Shown: piece by piece, positions 1-6,688 of the stretch
Layout: each line of letters opens with the position of its first letter
Position numbering within the stretch: the stretch's first letter is position 1
Source: Gammaproteobacteria bacterium
GTDB taxonomy: Bacteria; Pseudomonadota; Gammaproteobacteria; Halothiobacillales; Halothiobacillaceae
Assembly (NCBI GenBank): GCA_029335925.2
Contig: JARJMX020000139.1
Coordinates: forward strand, 1 to 7,628
DNA: 7,628 nt
Direction: 5' to 3'
Translations under genes and position numbers: made by a program
The notes under the pieces: model-generated
Told to the model about the DNA's origin: nothing
What the model saw: only the letters and a program-made list of their open reading frames with translations
Database searches by the model: none

Positions 1-1885
1 TGGCCTGCTGGGTGGCCAGCTTGCCCTCACGCGCCTTGGCCTGGCGATGCATGGCCATTTCGCGTGCCTTGCGCTCCTCGTCCAGGACCAGGAAGTCGTC
101 GCCAGCATTCGGCGTCCCGGAGAGACCCAGAATGACCACAGGGATGGATGGGCCGGCGGATTCGATCGGCTTGCCATTCTCGTCCAGCAGGGCGCGCACG
201 CGGCCGTACTCGGTGCCGGCCAGCACGATGTCGCCCTTACGCAGGGTGCCGCCGCGCACCAGCACGGTGGCGACGGGGCCGCGCCCCTTGTCCAGGGCGG
301 ATTCGACCACGGTACCGCGTGCCGGACCTTCCTCACTCGCCTTGAGTTCCATCACCTCGGCCTGGACCAGGATCGCATCCAGTAGGTCGTCGATGCCTTG
401 GCCGGTTTTGGCCGAGACATTGACGAACTGGGTATCCCCGCCCCACTCCTCGGGGATGACCGAGAGCTGGACCAGTTCATGACGTACCCGGTCGGGGTCG
501 GCCTGCGGCTTGTCGATCTTGTTCACCGCCACGACCAGCGGTACACCCGCGGCCTTGGCGTGGGTAATCGCCTCACGGGTGGTCGGCATTACCCCATCGT
601 CTGCAGCGACCACCAGCACGACGATGTCGGTCAGCTTGACACCACGCGCCCGCATAGCAGTGAACGCCTCGTGGCCCGGGGTATCAAGAAAGGTGATAAC
701 CCCTTTCGGCGTTTTGACGTGATAGGCACCGATGTGCTGGGTGATACCGCCGGCTTCGCCTGCGGCCACCTTGGTGCGGCGGATGTAGTCCAAGAGGGAG
801 GTCTTGCCGTGGTCAACGTGGCCCATGACGGTGATGATCGGCGGACGGGGCTTGAGCGCACCCTCCGGGATCTTAGCCAGCAGTTCGGCTTCAAGATCGG
901 ATTCGGTCAACGGCTTGGCGATGTGGCCCATTTCCTCAACCACCAGAATCGCGGTGTCCTGATCGATGGACTGGTTGATGGTCGCCATAACGCCCATGCC
1001 GAACAGGACCTTGACCACGTCCACCGCCTTAACCGCCATCTTGGCGGCTAGGTCGGCCACGGTGATGGTCTCGGGGATGGTCACTTCATGCACAACCGGC
1101 GTGGTCGGCATCTCGAAGCCGTGGCGCTGCGGCTTACCCTGCGGTTTACCACGGCGGCCCCCTCCGCTACGGCGGGCGGTCTCCATTTCGAGGTCAGTAA
1201 GTCGCCCTCCCCGACCGCGCTGGGCGGCCTTGGCCCCCGGACCGCGGGGTTTCTCTTCAGCCAGTTCGCGACGCGAAGGCTCGGCCGGACGCACGCGGGA
1301 TTTGGCTTCTGCCTTAGGCTTGGCCACCGCTGGAGCAGCGACGATCGGCTCGATCACCGTGGTGGCCTGCTCCTGCTGACGTAGACTTTCGGCCTCGGCG
1401 GCAGCACGACGAGCCTCTTTTTCTGCACGACGGCGCGCTGCAGCCTCCTCTTCAGCCTTACGGCGGGCCTCTTCCTCCTCAGCCTTGCGGCGGGCCTCTT
1501 CCTCGGCACGCAGGCGTGCTGCGAGGACCTCGGCCTGGGACTCGATGGCCTTGGCTGCTGTCGGCCGCTCTTCCATCGCACTGCGCTGCACATAGGTGCG
1601 CTTCTTACGGTATTCGACGTTCACCGTGGCAGATTTACCCGGGGTCCCCGCCGGAACCTTGAGCTCCTCCTGGCTGCGACGCTTAAGGGTGATGCGGGCA
1701 GGCCGGGCCTCGCCCGCCTCCTTGCCGTGGCTCTTGCGCAGGTGGGTCAAAAGGCGAAGCTTGTCTTCATCACTGACAATGGCATCGGGGCCGCTGACGC
1801 TCACGCCAGCGTCCTTGAGCTGCTCAAGCAGGCGGTCTACTGAGGTGCGCACCTGTTCGGCGAGTTGTTTGACGGTTTGGGACAT
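1..1885 (-). CDS. infB: Translation initiation factor IF-2 (3' end cut by window edge)
   Basis: IF-2 is the cytoplasmic GTPase that brings fMet-tRNA to the 30S subunit and promotes 50S joining. The first 628 residues are present; the C-terminal part, including the fMet-tRNA-binding domain, lies beyond base 1. The start at 1885 is supported by GGAGG at 1891-1895, 5 nt upstream, and by the typical [12 protein letters not shown] opening. Visible order: IF2 N-terminal domain (about 1-55), associated basic segment (about 58-95), charged Ala/Glu/Arg coiled coil (about 115-168), Gly/Arg-rich linker, second IF2-N-type domain (about 258-328), then the G domain. All GTPase motifs are intact: GHVDHGKT at 355-362, GGITQHIG switch, DTPGH at 401-405, NKID at 455-458 and SAK at 491-493, followed by the start of domain II. 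It follows nusA by 68 bp and is the third gene of the rimP-nusA-infB operon. No frameshift is seen. The identification is essentially certain. Confidence 0.98.
   Translation of the reverse strand, partial: MSQTVKQLAEQVRTSVDRLLEQLKDAGVSVSGPDAIVSDEDKLRLLTHLRKSHGKEAGEARPARITLKRRSQEELKVPAGTPGKSATVNVEYRKKRTYVQRSAMEERPTAAKAIESQAEVLAARLRAEEEARRKAEEEEARRKAEEEAAARRRAEKEARRAAAEAESLRQQEQATTVIEPIVAAPAVAKPKAEAKSRVRPAEPSRRELAEEKPRGPGAKAAQRGRGGRLTDLEMETARRSGGGRRGKPQGKPQRHGFEMPTTPVVHEVTIPETITVADLAAKMAVKAVDVVKVLFGMGVMATINQSIDQDTAILVVEEMGHIAKPLTESDLEAELLAKIPEGALKPRPPIITVMGHVDHGKTSLLDYIRRTKVAAGEAGGITQHIGAYHVKTPKGVITFLDTPGHEAFTAMRARGVKLTDIVVLVVAADDGVMPTTREAITHAKAAGVPLVVAVNKIDKPQADPDRVRHELVQLSVIPEEWGGDTQFVNVSAKTGQGIDDLLDAILVQAEVMELKASEEGPARGTVVESALDKGRGPVATVLVRGGTLRKGDIVLAGTEYGRVRALLDENGKPIESAGPSIPVVILGLSGTPNAGDDFLVLDEERKAREMAMHRQAKAREGKLATQQA
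1452..1505 (-). repeat. 27-bp tandem repeat inside infB coiled coil
   Basis: Two head-to-tail 27-bp units (1452-1478 and 1479-1505) differ at only two positions as read. In the infB frame each encodes a nine-residue unit like EEEARRKAE. More diverged copies appear to flank them on both sides. The repeat lies in the poorly conserved charged linker of IF-2, where length variation between strains is common; the repeat is in frame, so gain or loss of a unit would keep IF-2 intact. Confidence 0.8.
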
Positions 1886-1953
1886 AGGGTCCTCCCGTAA
1901 TGAAGCCTGAATATTCAGGTAATTGAGTAATCATCCTGAACCGCAAGACGAAC
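1886..1953 (-). promoter_or_regulatory. nusA-infB intergenic segment with palindrome and alternative hairpins
   Basis: This 68-bp gap holds a perfect 14-bp palindrome, CCTGAATATTCAGG, at 1906-1919, about 20 bp upstream of the infB start. In the mRNA it can form a 5-bp stem with a 4-nt loop just before the GGAGG ribosome site (1891-1895). An additional TTCAGG copy upstream in the mRNA (plus-strand CCTGAA near 1935-1940) can pair with the same CCTGAA, giving a 6-bp stem with a 15-nt loop, so two mutually exclusive hairpins are possible. There is no U-run, so it is not an intrinsic terminator. It may be an RNA processing or translational control site for infB, or chance. Confidence 0.4.
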
Positions 1954-3432
1954 TTACTTGAACCAGGGGGCGCGGGCCTCAACGATCAAGCGACTGGCGG
2001 TTTCCTCGTCGATGCCGGCCATCTCGGCCAGTTCGTCCGTGGCCATTTCTGCCAGCTCTTCAGCAGTCTGGATGCCCTTTGTTTCAAGACGAGCGGCAAT
2101 CTCATCCGTCATGCCGGCGAGGTCTCGTAAGCTCAGCACCTCAGTTACTTCCTCGCTCTCTTCCGAGGCAATGGCGCGGGTTAGAAGGGCGTCGCGTGCG
2201 CGATTGCGTAGCTCCTCGACGGTCTCCTCGTCGAAGCCCTCGATTTCCAGGAACTCGGACAGCGGCACATAGGCGATCTCCTCCAAGCTGGAGAAGCCCT
2301 CCTCGACCAGCACCGCGGCCATTTCCTCGTCCACGCCCAGGGCCTCGACGAAGGTGCGTGCGATACGCTGGGCCTCGGCTTCGCTCTTCGCGCGGGCTTC
2401 CTCCTGGGTCATGACATTCAGGTGCCAGCCCGTCAGCTGGCTCGCCAGGCGTACGTTCTGTCCGCCGCGGCCGATGGCCTGGGAGAGTTTTTCCTCGGTC
2501 ACTGCGATATCCATGGTGTGGGCCTCCTCATCCACGACCACGGATACAACCTCGGCCGGCGACATAGCGTTGATGACGAACTGCACGGGGTTCTCGTCCC
2601 AAACAATGATGTCGACGCGCTCACCGGCGATTTCGTTGGTCACCGACTGTATGCGCGAGCCGCGCATGCCGACGCAGGCCCCCACTGGGTCGAGGCGCTG
2701 GTCAAGCGCTTTGACGGCGATCTTGGCGCGCGAACCCGGATCGCGGGCGGCGCCCATGATCTGGATTATGCCCTGGCCGACCTCCGGCACCTCGAGCTTG
2801 AACAGCTCGATCAAAAATTCCGGGGCGGTGCGGCTGCCGAACAGCTGCGGCCCGCGTGGCTCATGACGCACATCGCGCAGCCAGCAGCGCAGACGATCCC
2901 CGGCGCGCACCACCTCGCGCGGGATCATCTCATCGCGCGGGATGAACACCTCGATGTTGTTGCCTATATCGAGGATCACATTGCCGCGCTCGACGCGCTT
3001 GACTGTGCCGAGGATCAGGCTGCCCTTGCGGTCGAGGTAGGCATCGACCACCTGCCGACGCTCGGCCTCGCGCACCTTCTGCATGATGACCTGCTTGGCG
3101 GCCTGGGCTGCGATACGACCAAACTCGATCGACTCAACTTCTTCCTCGACATAGTCACCCGGCTGGATATTCGGATCATCCAAACGGGCAGCCTCAAGAA
3201 TAATCTCCCGCTCGGGGTTCTCGCTGGTCTCAGCATCGACCACCAGCCAGCGACGGTAGGTTTTGTAATCGCCAGTATTACGATCAATTTCCACACGCAC
3301 GTCGATGTCGCCGCCATGGCGCTTACGGGTAGCGGAGGCGAGCGCGGCCTCGATGGCCTCGAAGATCACATGCTTGGCAACGCCCTTCTCGTTGGAAACG
3401 GCGTCGACAACATAGAGAATTTCTTTATTCAT
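1954..3432 (-). CDS. nusA: Transcription termination/antitermination factor NusA
   Basis: NusA binds RNA polymerase and nascent RNA, stimulates pausing and intrinsic termination, and joins antitermination complexes on rRNA operons. The 492-residue protein has every expected domain: RNA-polymerase-binding N-terminal domain (about 1-125), S1 domain (about 135-201), KH1 with GMRG at 255-258, KH2 with GRGG at 321-324, and two C-terminal acidic repeats (about 362-420 and 436-491) of the proteobacterial type that contact the alpha subunit CTD. Length is close to E. coli NusA (495). The start at 3432 gives [18 protein letters not shown] and has GAGG at 3440-3443, 7 nt upstream. It begins 19 bp after rimP and is followed by infB, the conserved operon order. 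One oddity is Gly199 in [10 protein letters not shown], where relatives usually carry Val or Leu. NusA acting on the terminator in the rimP leader would allow autoregulation (inference). Confidence 0.98.
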   Translation of the reverse strand: MNKEILYVVDAVSNEKGVAKHVIFEAIEAALASATRKRHGGDIDVRVEIDRNTGDYKTYRRWLVVDAETSENPEREIILEAARLDDPNIQPGDYVEEEVESIEFGRIAAQAAKQVIMQKVREAERRQVVDAYLDRKGSLILGTVKRVERGNVILDIGNNIEVFIPRDEMIPREVVRAGDRLRCWLRDVRHEPRGPQLFGSRTAPEFLIELFKLEVPEVGQGIIQIMGAARDPGSRAKIAVKALDQRLDPVGACVGMRGSRIQSVTNEIAGERVDIIVWDENPVQFVINAMSPAEVVSVVVDEEAHTMDIAVTEEKLSQAIGRGGQNVRLASQLTGWHLNVMTQEEARAKSEAEAQRIARTFVEALGVDEEMAAVLVEEGFSSLEEIAYVPLSEFLEIEGFDEETVEELRNRARDALLTRAIASEESEEVTEVLSLRDLAGMTDEIAARLETKGIQTAEELAEMATDELAEMAGIDEETASRLIVEARAPWFK

Positions 3433-3451
3433 CAGGCAGCCTCATGCGGGC

Positions 3452-3970
3452 TTAAAACTCGGGTTCAAGATGGGCCTTATCGATGTCGGCATACGGCAGG
3501 CGCAGCAGGCCAGTCTCGGTATCAAGCAGGACCTCGCCTCCCTCGACACCGGCCAGGACGCCCAGGAAATTGCGCTGCGGGCGCCCTCCAGGGACGGCGG
3601 GCACACTGCCGGGAAGGGGCCGCTGCAGGCGAATGCGGGCGCGCTGACCTGCATAGCGCGCGAAGTCCTCCAGACGGAACAGCGGCCGGTCCAGCCCTGG
3701 GGAGGAAACCTCAAGGGTGTATTTGCCGGGGATCGGATCCTCGACGTCCAACACAGCGCTGACGGCATGGCTCATGTCAGCGCAGTCCTCCACGGTGATG
3801 CCAGTCGGAGAGTCGATGTACAGCCGTACACGAGCGCGTATGCCCGGCTGGTATTCGACGCCGATCAGCTCAAAGCCGAGATCGCGCGCCACCGGCGCGA
3901 GCATGTTGGTCAGGTTGAACGGATCCTGGCGCAGCGGTCCGATACCGGGAGCCATCTTGGGGGCATTCAT
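3452..3970 (-). CDS. rimP: Ribosome maturation factor RimP
   Basis: RimP is a cytoplasmic assembly factor needed for efficient 30S subunit maturation. The sequence matches the family closely: LGFELIGVEY near 31-40, RLYIDSPTGITVEDCADMSH around 49-68, and the signature LEVSSPGLDRPLF at 86-98, then a C-terminal Sm-like barrel ending KAHLEPEF. The protein is 172 residues, some 20 longer than E. coli RimP, partly through a Pro/Gly-rich insertion at about 118-131 in the C-terminal domain. The ATG at 3970 is preferred, with AGGTG at 3981-3985, 10 nt upstream; an in-frame ATG at 3955 would give a protein five residues shorter. An upstream in-frame ATG at 4036 falls inside the leader terminator and is rejected. 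It is the first gene of the operon, with its own promoter and structured leader, 19 bp before nusA. Confidence 0.96.
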   Translation of the reverse strand: MNAPKMAPGIGPLRQDPFNLTNMLAPVARDLGFELIGVEYQPGIRARVRLYIDSPTGITVEDCADMSHAVSAVLDVEDPIPGKYTLEVSSPGLDRPLFRLEDFARYAGQRARIRLQRPLPGSVPAVPGGRPQRNFLGVLAGVEGGEVLLDTETGLLRLPYADIDKAHLEPEF

Positions 3971-4102
3971 GCTGGATTTACACCTGCCATTCAATTCCAG
4001 GAATCGACCAATAAAAAAGGCCCGCAAAGGGCCCATAGTCGAGCGCGGCTTGGCTGCCGCATCTGCAAGCCCGGTCCGACGTCGACCCAGCGGCTCGAAG
4101 AT
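3971..4102 (-). promoter_or_regulatory. Structured 5' leader of rimP-nusA-infB with premature terminator (rimP-leader-like)
   Basis: Transcripts from the promoter at 4109-4137 should start near 4102, giving an untranslated leader of about 132 nt. A closing helix of 6 bp can form between TCGAGC (4093-4098) and GCTCGA (4039-4044). Inside it, GGTC/GACC (4084-4087 with 4073-4076) and GGCTTG/CAAGCC (4066-4071 with 4047-4052) form two arms of a three-way junction. A competing stem GCGGC/GCCGC (4056-4060 with 4045-4049) excludes the second arm. GGGCT (4068-4072) could also pair with the 5' arm of the downstream terminator, acting as an antiterminator. An attenuator-like rimP leader has been described bioinformatically in Gammaproteobacteria; this fits its position and design, but pairing was judged by eye and family membership was not tested. 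Confidence 0.65.
4013..4034 (-). terminator. Intrinsic terminator within the rimP leader
   Basis: On the minus strand a GGCCC/GGGCC stem (4029-4033 with 4019-4023) with loop TTTGC is followed at once by six T residues (4013-4018); G4034 can add a wobble pair. It lies downstream of the rimP promoter but 43 bp before the rimP start, so it would end transcripts before the coding region. It could also stop readthrough from pgsA. The stem is short (5-6 bp) but entirely G-C, so termination may be partial, as expected of an attenuator. Confidence 0.8.
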
Positions 4103-4108
4103 AATAAT

Positions 4109-4137
4109 ATCTTAATGGCACGCCAGAAGCGGGTCAA
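4109..4137 (-). promoter_or_regulatory. Sigma70-type promoter for rimP-nusA-infB
   Basis: On the minus strand, TTGACC (4132-4137) matches the -35 consensus at five of six positions. After a 17-bp spacer, TAAGAT (4109-4114) matches the -10 at four of six, including the key first T, second A and last T. An A/T-rich run follows, with the likely start near 4102. The only A/T-rich patch in the gap lies here, and the promoter is correctly placed upstream of the structured leader. It is a prediction; no mapped start is available. Confidence 0.7.
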
Positions 4138-4152
4138 TGCCCTGTATGAGTC

Positions 4153-4259
4153 CAGTACCTTTGGCACTCGGATTACCGGGTAAGGAGGAATTGTAGGGAT
4201 TGATCTTTGGGGGCATGGTGTGGGCGCTGGGTGTTGTAAAGGCGTGCCAAAGGTTTCTG
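4153..4259 (-). repeat. Long-range inverted repeat bracketing the pgsA 3' flank
   Basis: An 11-bp perfect inverted repeat, ACCTTTGGCAC at 4157-4167 and GTGCCAAAGGT at 4244-4254, is separated by 76 bp. In the pgsA transcript the pairing can extend past a small internal loop by CAG/CTG (4257-4259 with 4153-4155). The stem begins only a few bases after the pgsA stop codon. No U-run follows it, so it is not a simple intrinsic terminator. It could protect the mRNA 3' end, be the remnant of a small inserted element, or be chance. Confidence 0.55.
4168..4243 (-). terminator. Possible Rho-dependent termination region after pgsA (C-rich, G-poor)
   Basis: In the minus-strand RNA this 76-nt stretch, counted by hand, has 33 C and 8 G, with little obvious local secondary structure. 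Surrounding coding sequence has roughly balanced C and G. A strong C-over-G bias in untranslated RNA just past a stop codon is the usual mark of a Rho loading (rut) site. No intrinsic terminator is visible after pgsA before the rimP promoter, which makes a Rho site more plausible. This is inference from base composition only. Confidence 0.35.
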
Positions 4260-4262
4260 AGC

Positions 4263-4829
4263 TTATGCATGCCCCATCCCCGGTGGCGCGCCGAAGGCGG
4301 CGCGCAGGTAGCCCACCATGGACAAGAGAGTCAGCAGCGCGGCAGCATAGAGCAGGGCGATGCCGATCTCGAAGGTCGGCAGGCCGAGGATCGGTTGGTA
4401 ATACAACAGGGCGAAGATGGCCACCATCTGCAGAATGGTCTTGAGTTTGCCGAGACTTGAGACCGCGACCTTGCGGCGCTCACCGATCTCTGCCATCCAT
4501 TCGCGCAGGGCAGAGATGGCGATTTCCCGGCCAATGATAATGATCGCAGGCAAGGCCAGGGTGACACCGCCGTGTTCGGCCACTAGCAGGACCAAGGCTG
4601 CCGCGACCATCAGCTTGTCGGCTACCGGATCAAGGAAGGCGCCGAAACGTGACTGCTGGTTGAGCCTACGTGCGAGGTAACCATCTACCGCGTCGGTCAG
4701 CCCGGCCAGGGCGAAGATGATTGCGGCCAACGGAAAGGCCCAGACATAGGGCAAATAGAACACGGCAATGAACAGGGGGATCATGCCGATGCGCAGCCAG
4801 GTGAGGATGTTCGGTAGATTGAGTGGCAT
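4263..4829 (-). CDS. pgsA: CDP-diacylglycerol--glycerol-3-phosphate 3-phosphatidyltransferase
   Basis: PgsA is an inner-membrane enzyme that transfers a phosphatidyl group from CDP-diacylglycerol to glycerol 3-phosphate, the committed step to phosphatidylglycerol and cardiolipin. The 188-residue protein carries a perfect CDP-alcohol phosphotransferase motif D-x2-DG-x2-AR-x8-G-x3-D-x3-D at D46, D49, G50, A53, R54, G63, D67 and D71, plus GREIAISALREWMAE (100-114) as in E. coli PgsA (182 residues). Hydrophobic segments at about 8-28, 32-45, 74-100, 131-148 and 153-175 fit a multi-pass membrane protein. The ATG at 4829 gives the family-like start MPLNLPNILTWLR. An in-frame TTG at 4859, overlapping the uvrC stop, would add ten His/Pro-rich residues and is less likely. 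The ribosome site is weak, suggesting coupling to uvrC, whose stop is 26 bp upstream. uvrC-pgsA adjacency is common in Gammaproteobacteria. Confidence 0.95.
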   Translation of the reverse strand: MPLNLPNILTWLRIGMIPLFIAVFYLPYVWAFPLAAIIFALAGLTDAVDGYLARRLNQQSRFGAFLDPVADKLMVAAALVLLVAEHGGVTLALPAIIIIGREIAISALREWMAEIGERRKVAVSSLGKLKTILQMVAIFALLYYQPILGLPTFEIGIALLYAAALLTLLSMVGYLRAAFGAPPGMGHA

Positions 4830-4855
4830 GCCTGTGGCTGTGGGGTGGTGATGGT

Positions 4856-6688
4856 TCAATGGTGAAAATGGTCGTAGATCCGCTGCGCCAGCGCCGTGCT
4901 GATCCCCGGCACGCTGGCGATGTCCTCCACCCCGGCGCGGCTCAGGGCCTGCAGACCACCGAAGTGCTTGAGCAATTGCTGGCGACGCTTGCTTCCGACT
5001 CCGGGGATGGCTTCCAGGATCGAGGCCTTACGGCTTCGGGCATGCCGCGCCCGATGGCCAGTGAGGGCAAAGCGGTGTGCCTCATCCCGCACCTGTTGGA
5101 TCAGGTGGAAGGCCGGCGAATGGGCCGGCAGGTCGAGTTCGCGGCCACTGCTCGCCAGTAACAAGGTTTCTTCCCCAGGGCGGCGTTCAGGCCCCTTGGC
5201 CACGCCGATGACCATCAAGGCGTCGGTCAGGCCCAGTTTAGCAAGGACGGCCTGCGCGCGGGCTACCTGCCCCACCCCGCCGTCGATCAAGAGCACCTCC
5301 GGCAGGACCCCATGTTCTCGCACGGCACGCCCGAAGCGTCGTTCCAGAGCCTGTTCCATCGCCGCGTAATCATCCCCCGGAGTGATGCCCTGGATATTGT
5401 ACCGACGGTAGGCCGTCTTGAGCGGACCTTCCGGACCGAACACCACGCAGGAGGCCACCGTGGACTCTCCGAGGGTGTGGCTGATGTCGAAGCATTCGAT
5501 CCGATTTGGCGGGGCGGCAAGCCCCAGCGCCTCGCGCAAGGCCTCCCAACGAAGCTCCTGGCTACCACGCAACGCCAACCGCTGGCTAAGGGCAAGCAAG
5601 GCATTCTGGCGGGCCATCTCCACCCAGCGCGCCCGTTCTCCACGGGGTGAAGCCTGGATGCGGACCGGATGGCCAGCGGCCTCGCTCAAGGCCTGCTCAA
5701 GCAGCTCCCGCTCAAGGAGGGCATGGCTGACCAGTAGTTCACGCGGAGGGTCGCGCTCAAGATAGACCTGGCCGATGAAGGCGGCGAGGACCTCGCCCTC
5801 ATTCAACCCCTCAGCATTCTTGGGGAAGTAGGCGCATCCGCCGAGGTTGCGTCCATCGCGGATGGTCAGCACCTCGACGCAGGACATGCCGCCCCCCTGT
5901 ACGCAGGCCAGCACGTCCACGCTGCCGCCTTGGGTACTGACGTACTGGCGCTCGCTGACCGCGCGCAACTGGCTGATGCGGTCGCGCCACTGGGCCGCCT
6001 CCTCGAAAGCAAGGTGTTTTGCGGCCTGCTCCATGCGCTCGACCAGGGCATGAATGACCTGCTGGCTGCGCCCTTCGAGGAAGAGCTGGGCATCGCGCAC
6101 ATCGCGGGCATACTCCTCGCGGCTGATATACCCCACACAGGGAGCAGTGCAGCGTTTGATCTGGTACTGCATACACGGCCGCGAACGGTTCGCGAATTCG
6201 GGGTCGGTACAGTCGCGCAGACGGAAGACCTTTTGCAAAAGATTCAGGGTCTGGCGTACGGCCACAGCGTTCGGGTAGGGGCCGAAATAGCGCCCAGGCT
6301 CGCGGTGCGGCCCGCGGTGGTAACTCAAGCGCGGGTAGGCGTGTGCCGTGCCGAGAAAGATCTCCGGATAGCTCTTGTCGTCCCGCATCAGCACGTTGTA
6401 GCGCGGACGATGTTGCTTGATCAGGTGATTCTCAAGCAGCAGAGCTTCTGTTTCAGTATGGGTTGCGGTGAGCTGGATATCGGCGATGCGACTGACCAAC
6501 GCGGCCGTCTTGGGCGCGATGTGGCTTCCGCGAAAATAACTGGCCAGGCGCTTTTTGAGATTCCTGGCCTTGCCGACATAAAGGATGACGCCTTCGGCGT
6601 CGAGCATGCGATAGACGCCTGGCGTTTCCGGGGCGCGCTTAAGAAACGCGCGATAATCAAAGGGCGGCCTTTCAGTAGTCGCGCTCAT
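4856..6688 (-). CDS. uvrC: UvrABC excinuclease subunit C
   Basis: UvrC makes both incisions around a DNA lesion after UvrAB has loaded UvrB. The 610-residue protein equals E. coli UvrC in length. Order: GIY-YIG nuclease for the 3' cut (GVY 24-26, YVG 37-39, Arg42, Glu86); a four-cysteine cluster (Cys160, 172, 180, 184) like the reported UvrC Fe-S site; UvrB-binding UVR helix (about 209-244); RNase H-like nuclease for the 5' cut with Asp401, Asp440, Asp469 and His538; and tandem helix-hairpin-helix DNA-binding motifs (about 555-610) ending HFHH. No catalytic residue is missing. The ATG at 6688 (MSATTERPPFDYRAFLKRAPETPGVY reading through about residue 26) is chosen because it gives the normal length; the open frame continues upstream to 6841 but that part overlaps the CYTH gene and has no family features. 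The start overlaps the CYTH stop by 17 bp and has no clear Shine-Dalgarno, implying translational coupling. Confidence 0.97.
   Translation of the reverse strand: MSATTERPPFDYRAFLKRAPETPGVYRMLDAEGVILYVGKARNLKKRLASYFRGSHIAPKTAALVSRIADIQLTATHTETEALLLENHLIKQHRPRYNVLMRDDKSYPEIFLGTAHAYPRLSYHRGPHREPGRYFGPYPNAVAVRQTLNLLQKVFRLRDCTDPEFANRSRPCMQYQIKRCTAPCVGYISREEYARDVRDAQLFLEGRSQQVIHALVERMEQAAKHLAFEEAAQWRDRISQLRAVSERQYVSTQGGSVDVLACVQGGGMSCVEVLTIRDGRNLGGCAYFPKNAEGLNEGEVLAAFIGQVYLERDPPRELLVSHALLERELLEQALSEAAGHPVRIQASPRGERARWVEMARQNALLALSQRLALRGSQELRWEALREALGLAAPPNRIECFDISHTLGESTVASCVVFGPEGPLKTAYRRYNIQGITPGDDYAAMEQALERRFGRAVREHGVLPEVLLIDGGVGQVARAQAVLAKLGLTDALMVIGVAKGPERRPGEETLLLASSGRELDLPAHSPAFHLIQQVRDEAHRFALTGHRARHARSRKASILEAIPGVGSKRRQQLLKHFGGLQALSRAGVEDIASVPGISTALAQRIYDHFHH

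Noticed and set aside
2422..3762. 446-codon open frame on the plus strand, antisense to nusA and rimP
   Set aside because: It mirrors two certain genes in a GC-rich region where antisense frames stay open by codon bias. The product has no recognisable domain and spans a gene boundary.
3971..4036. N-terminal extension of rimP to an ATG at 4036
   Set aside because: This start codon would be inside the leader terminator and the added 22 residues match nothing in RimP proteins.
3470..4183. 237-codon plus-strand open frame opposite rimP and its leader
   Set aside because: Antisense to rimP and crosses its promoter and terminator; composition is that of a shadow frame.
4182..4190. CCTCCTTA on the minus strand, resembling the 16S rRNA 3' end
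   Set aside because: It is the complement of the same chance AAGGAGG; no other rRNA sequence surrounds it.
4182..4460. Strong AAGGAGG (4182-4188) on the plus strand followed by a TTG-started 86-codon frame
   Set aside because: The start is 11 nt away and TTG, most of the frame is antisense to pgsA, and the peptide resembles nothing. The motif is probably chance.
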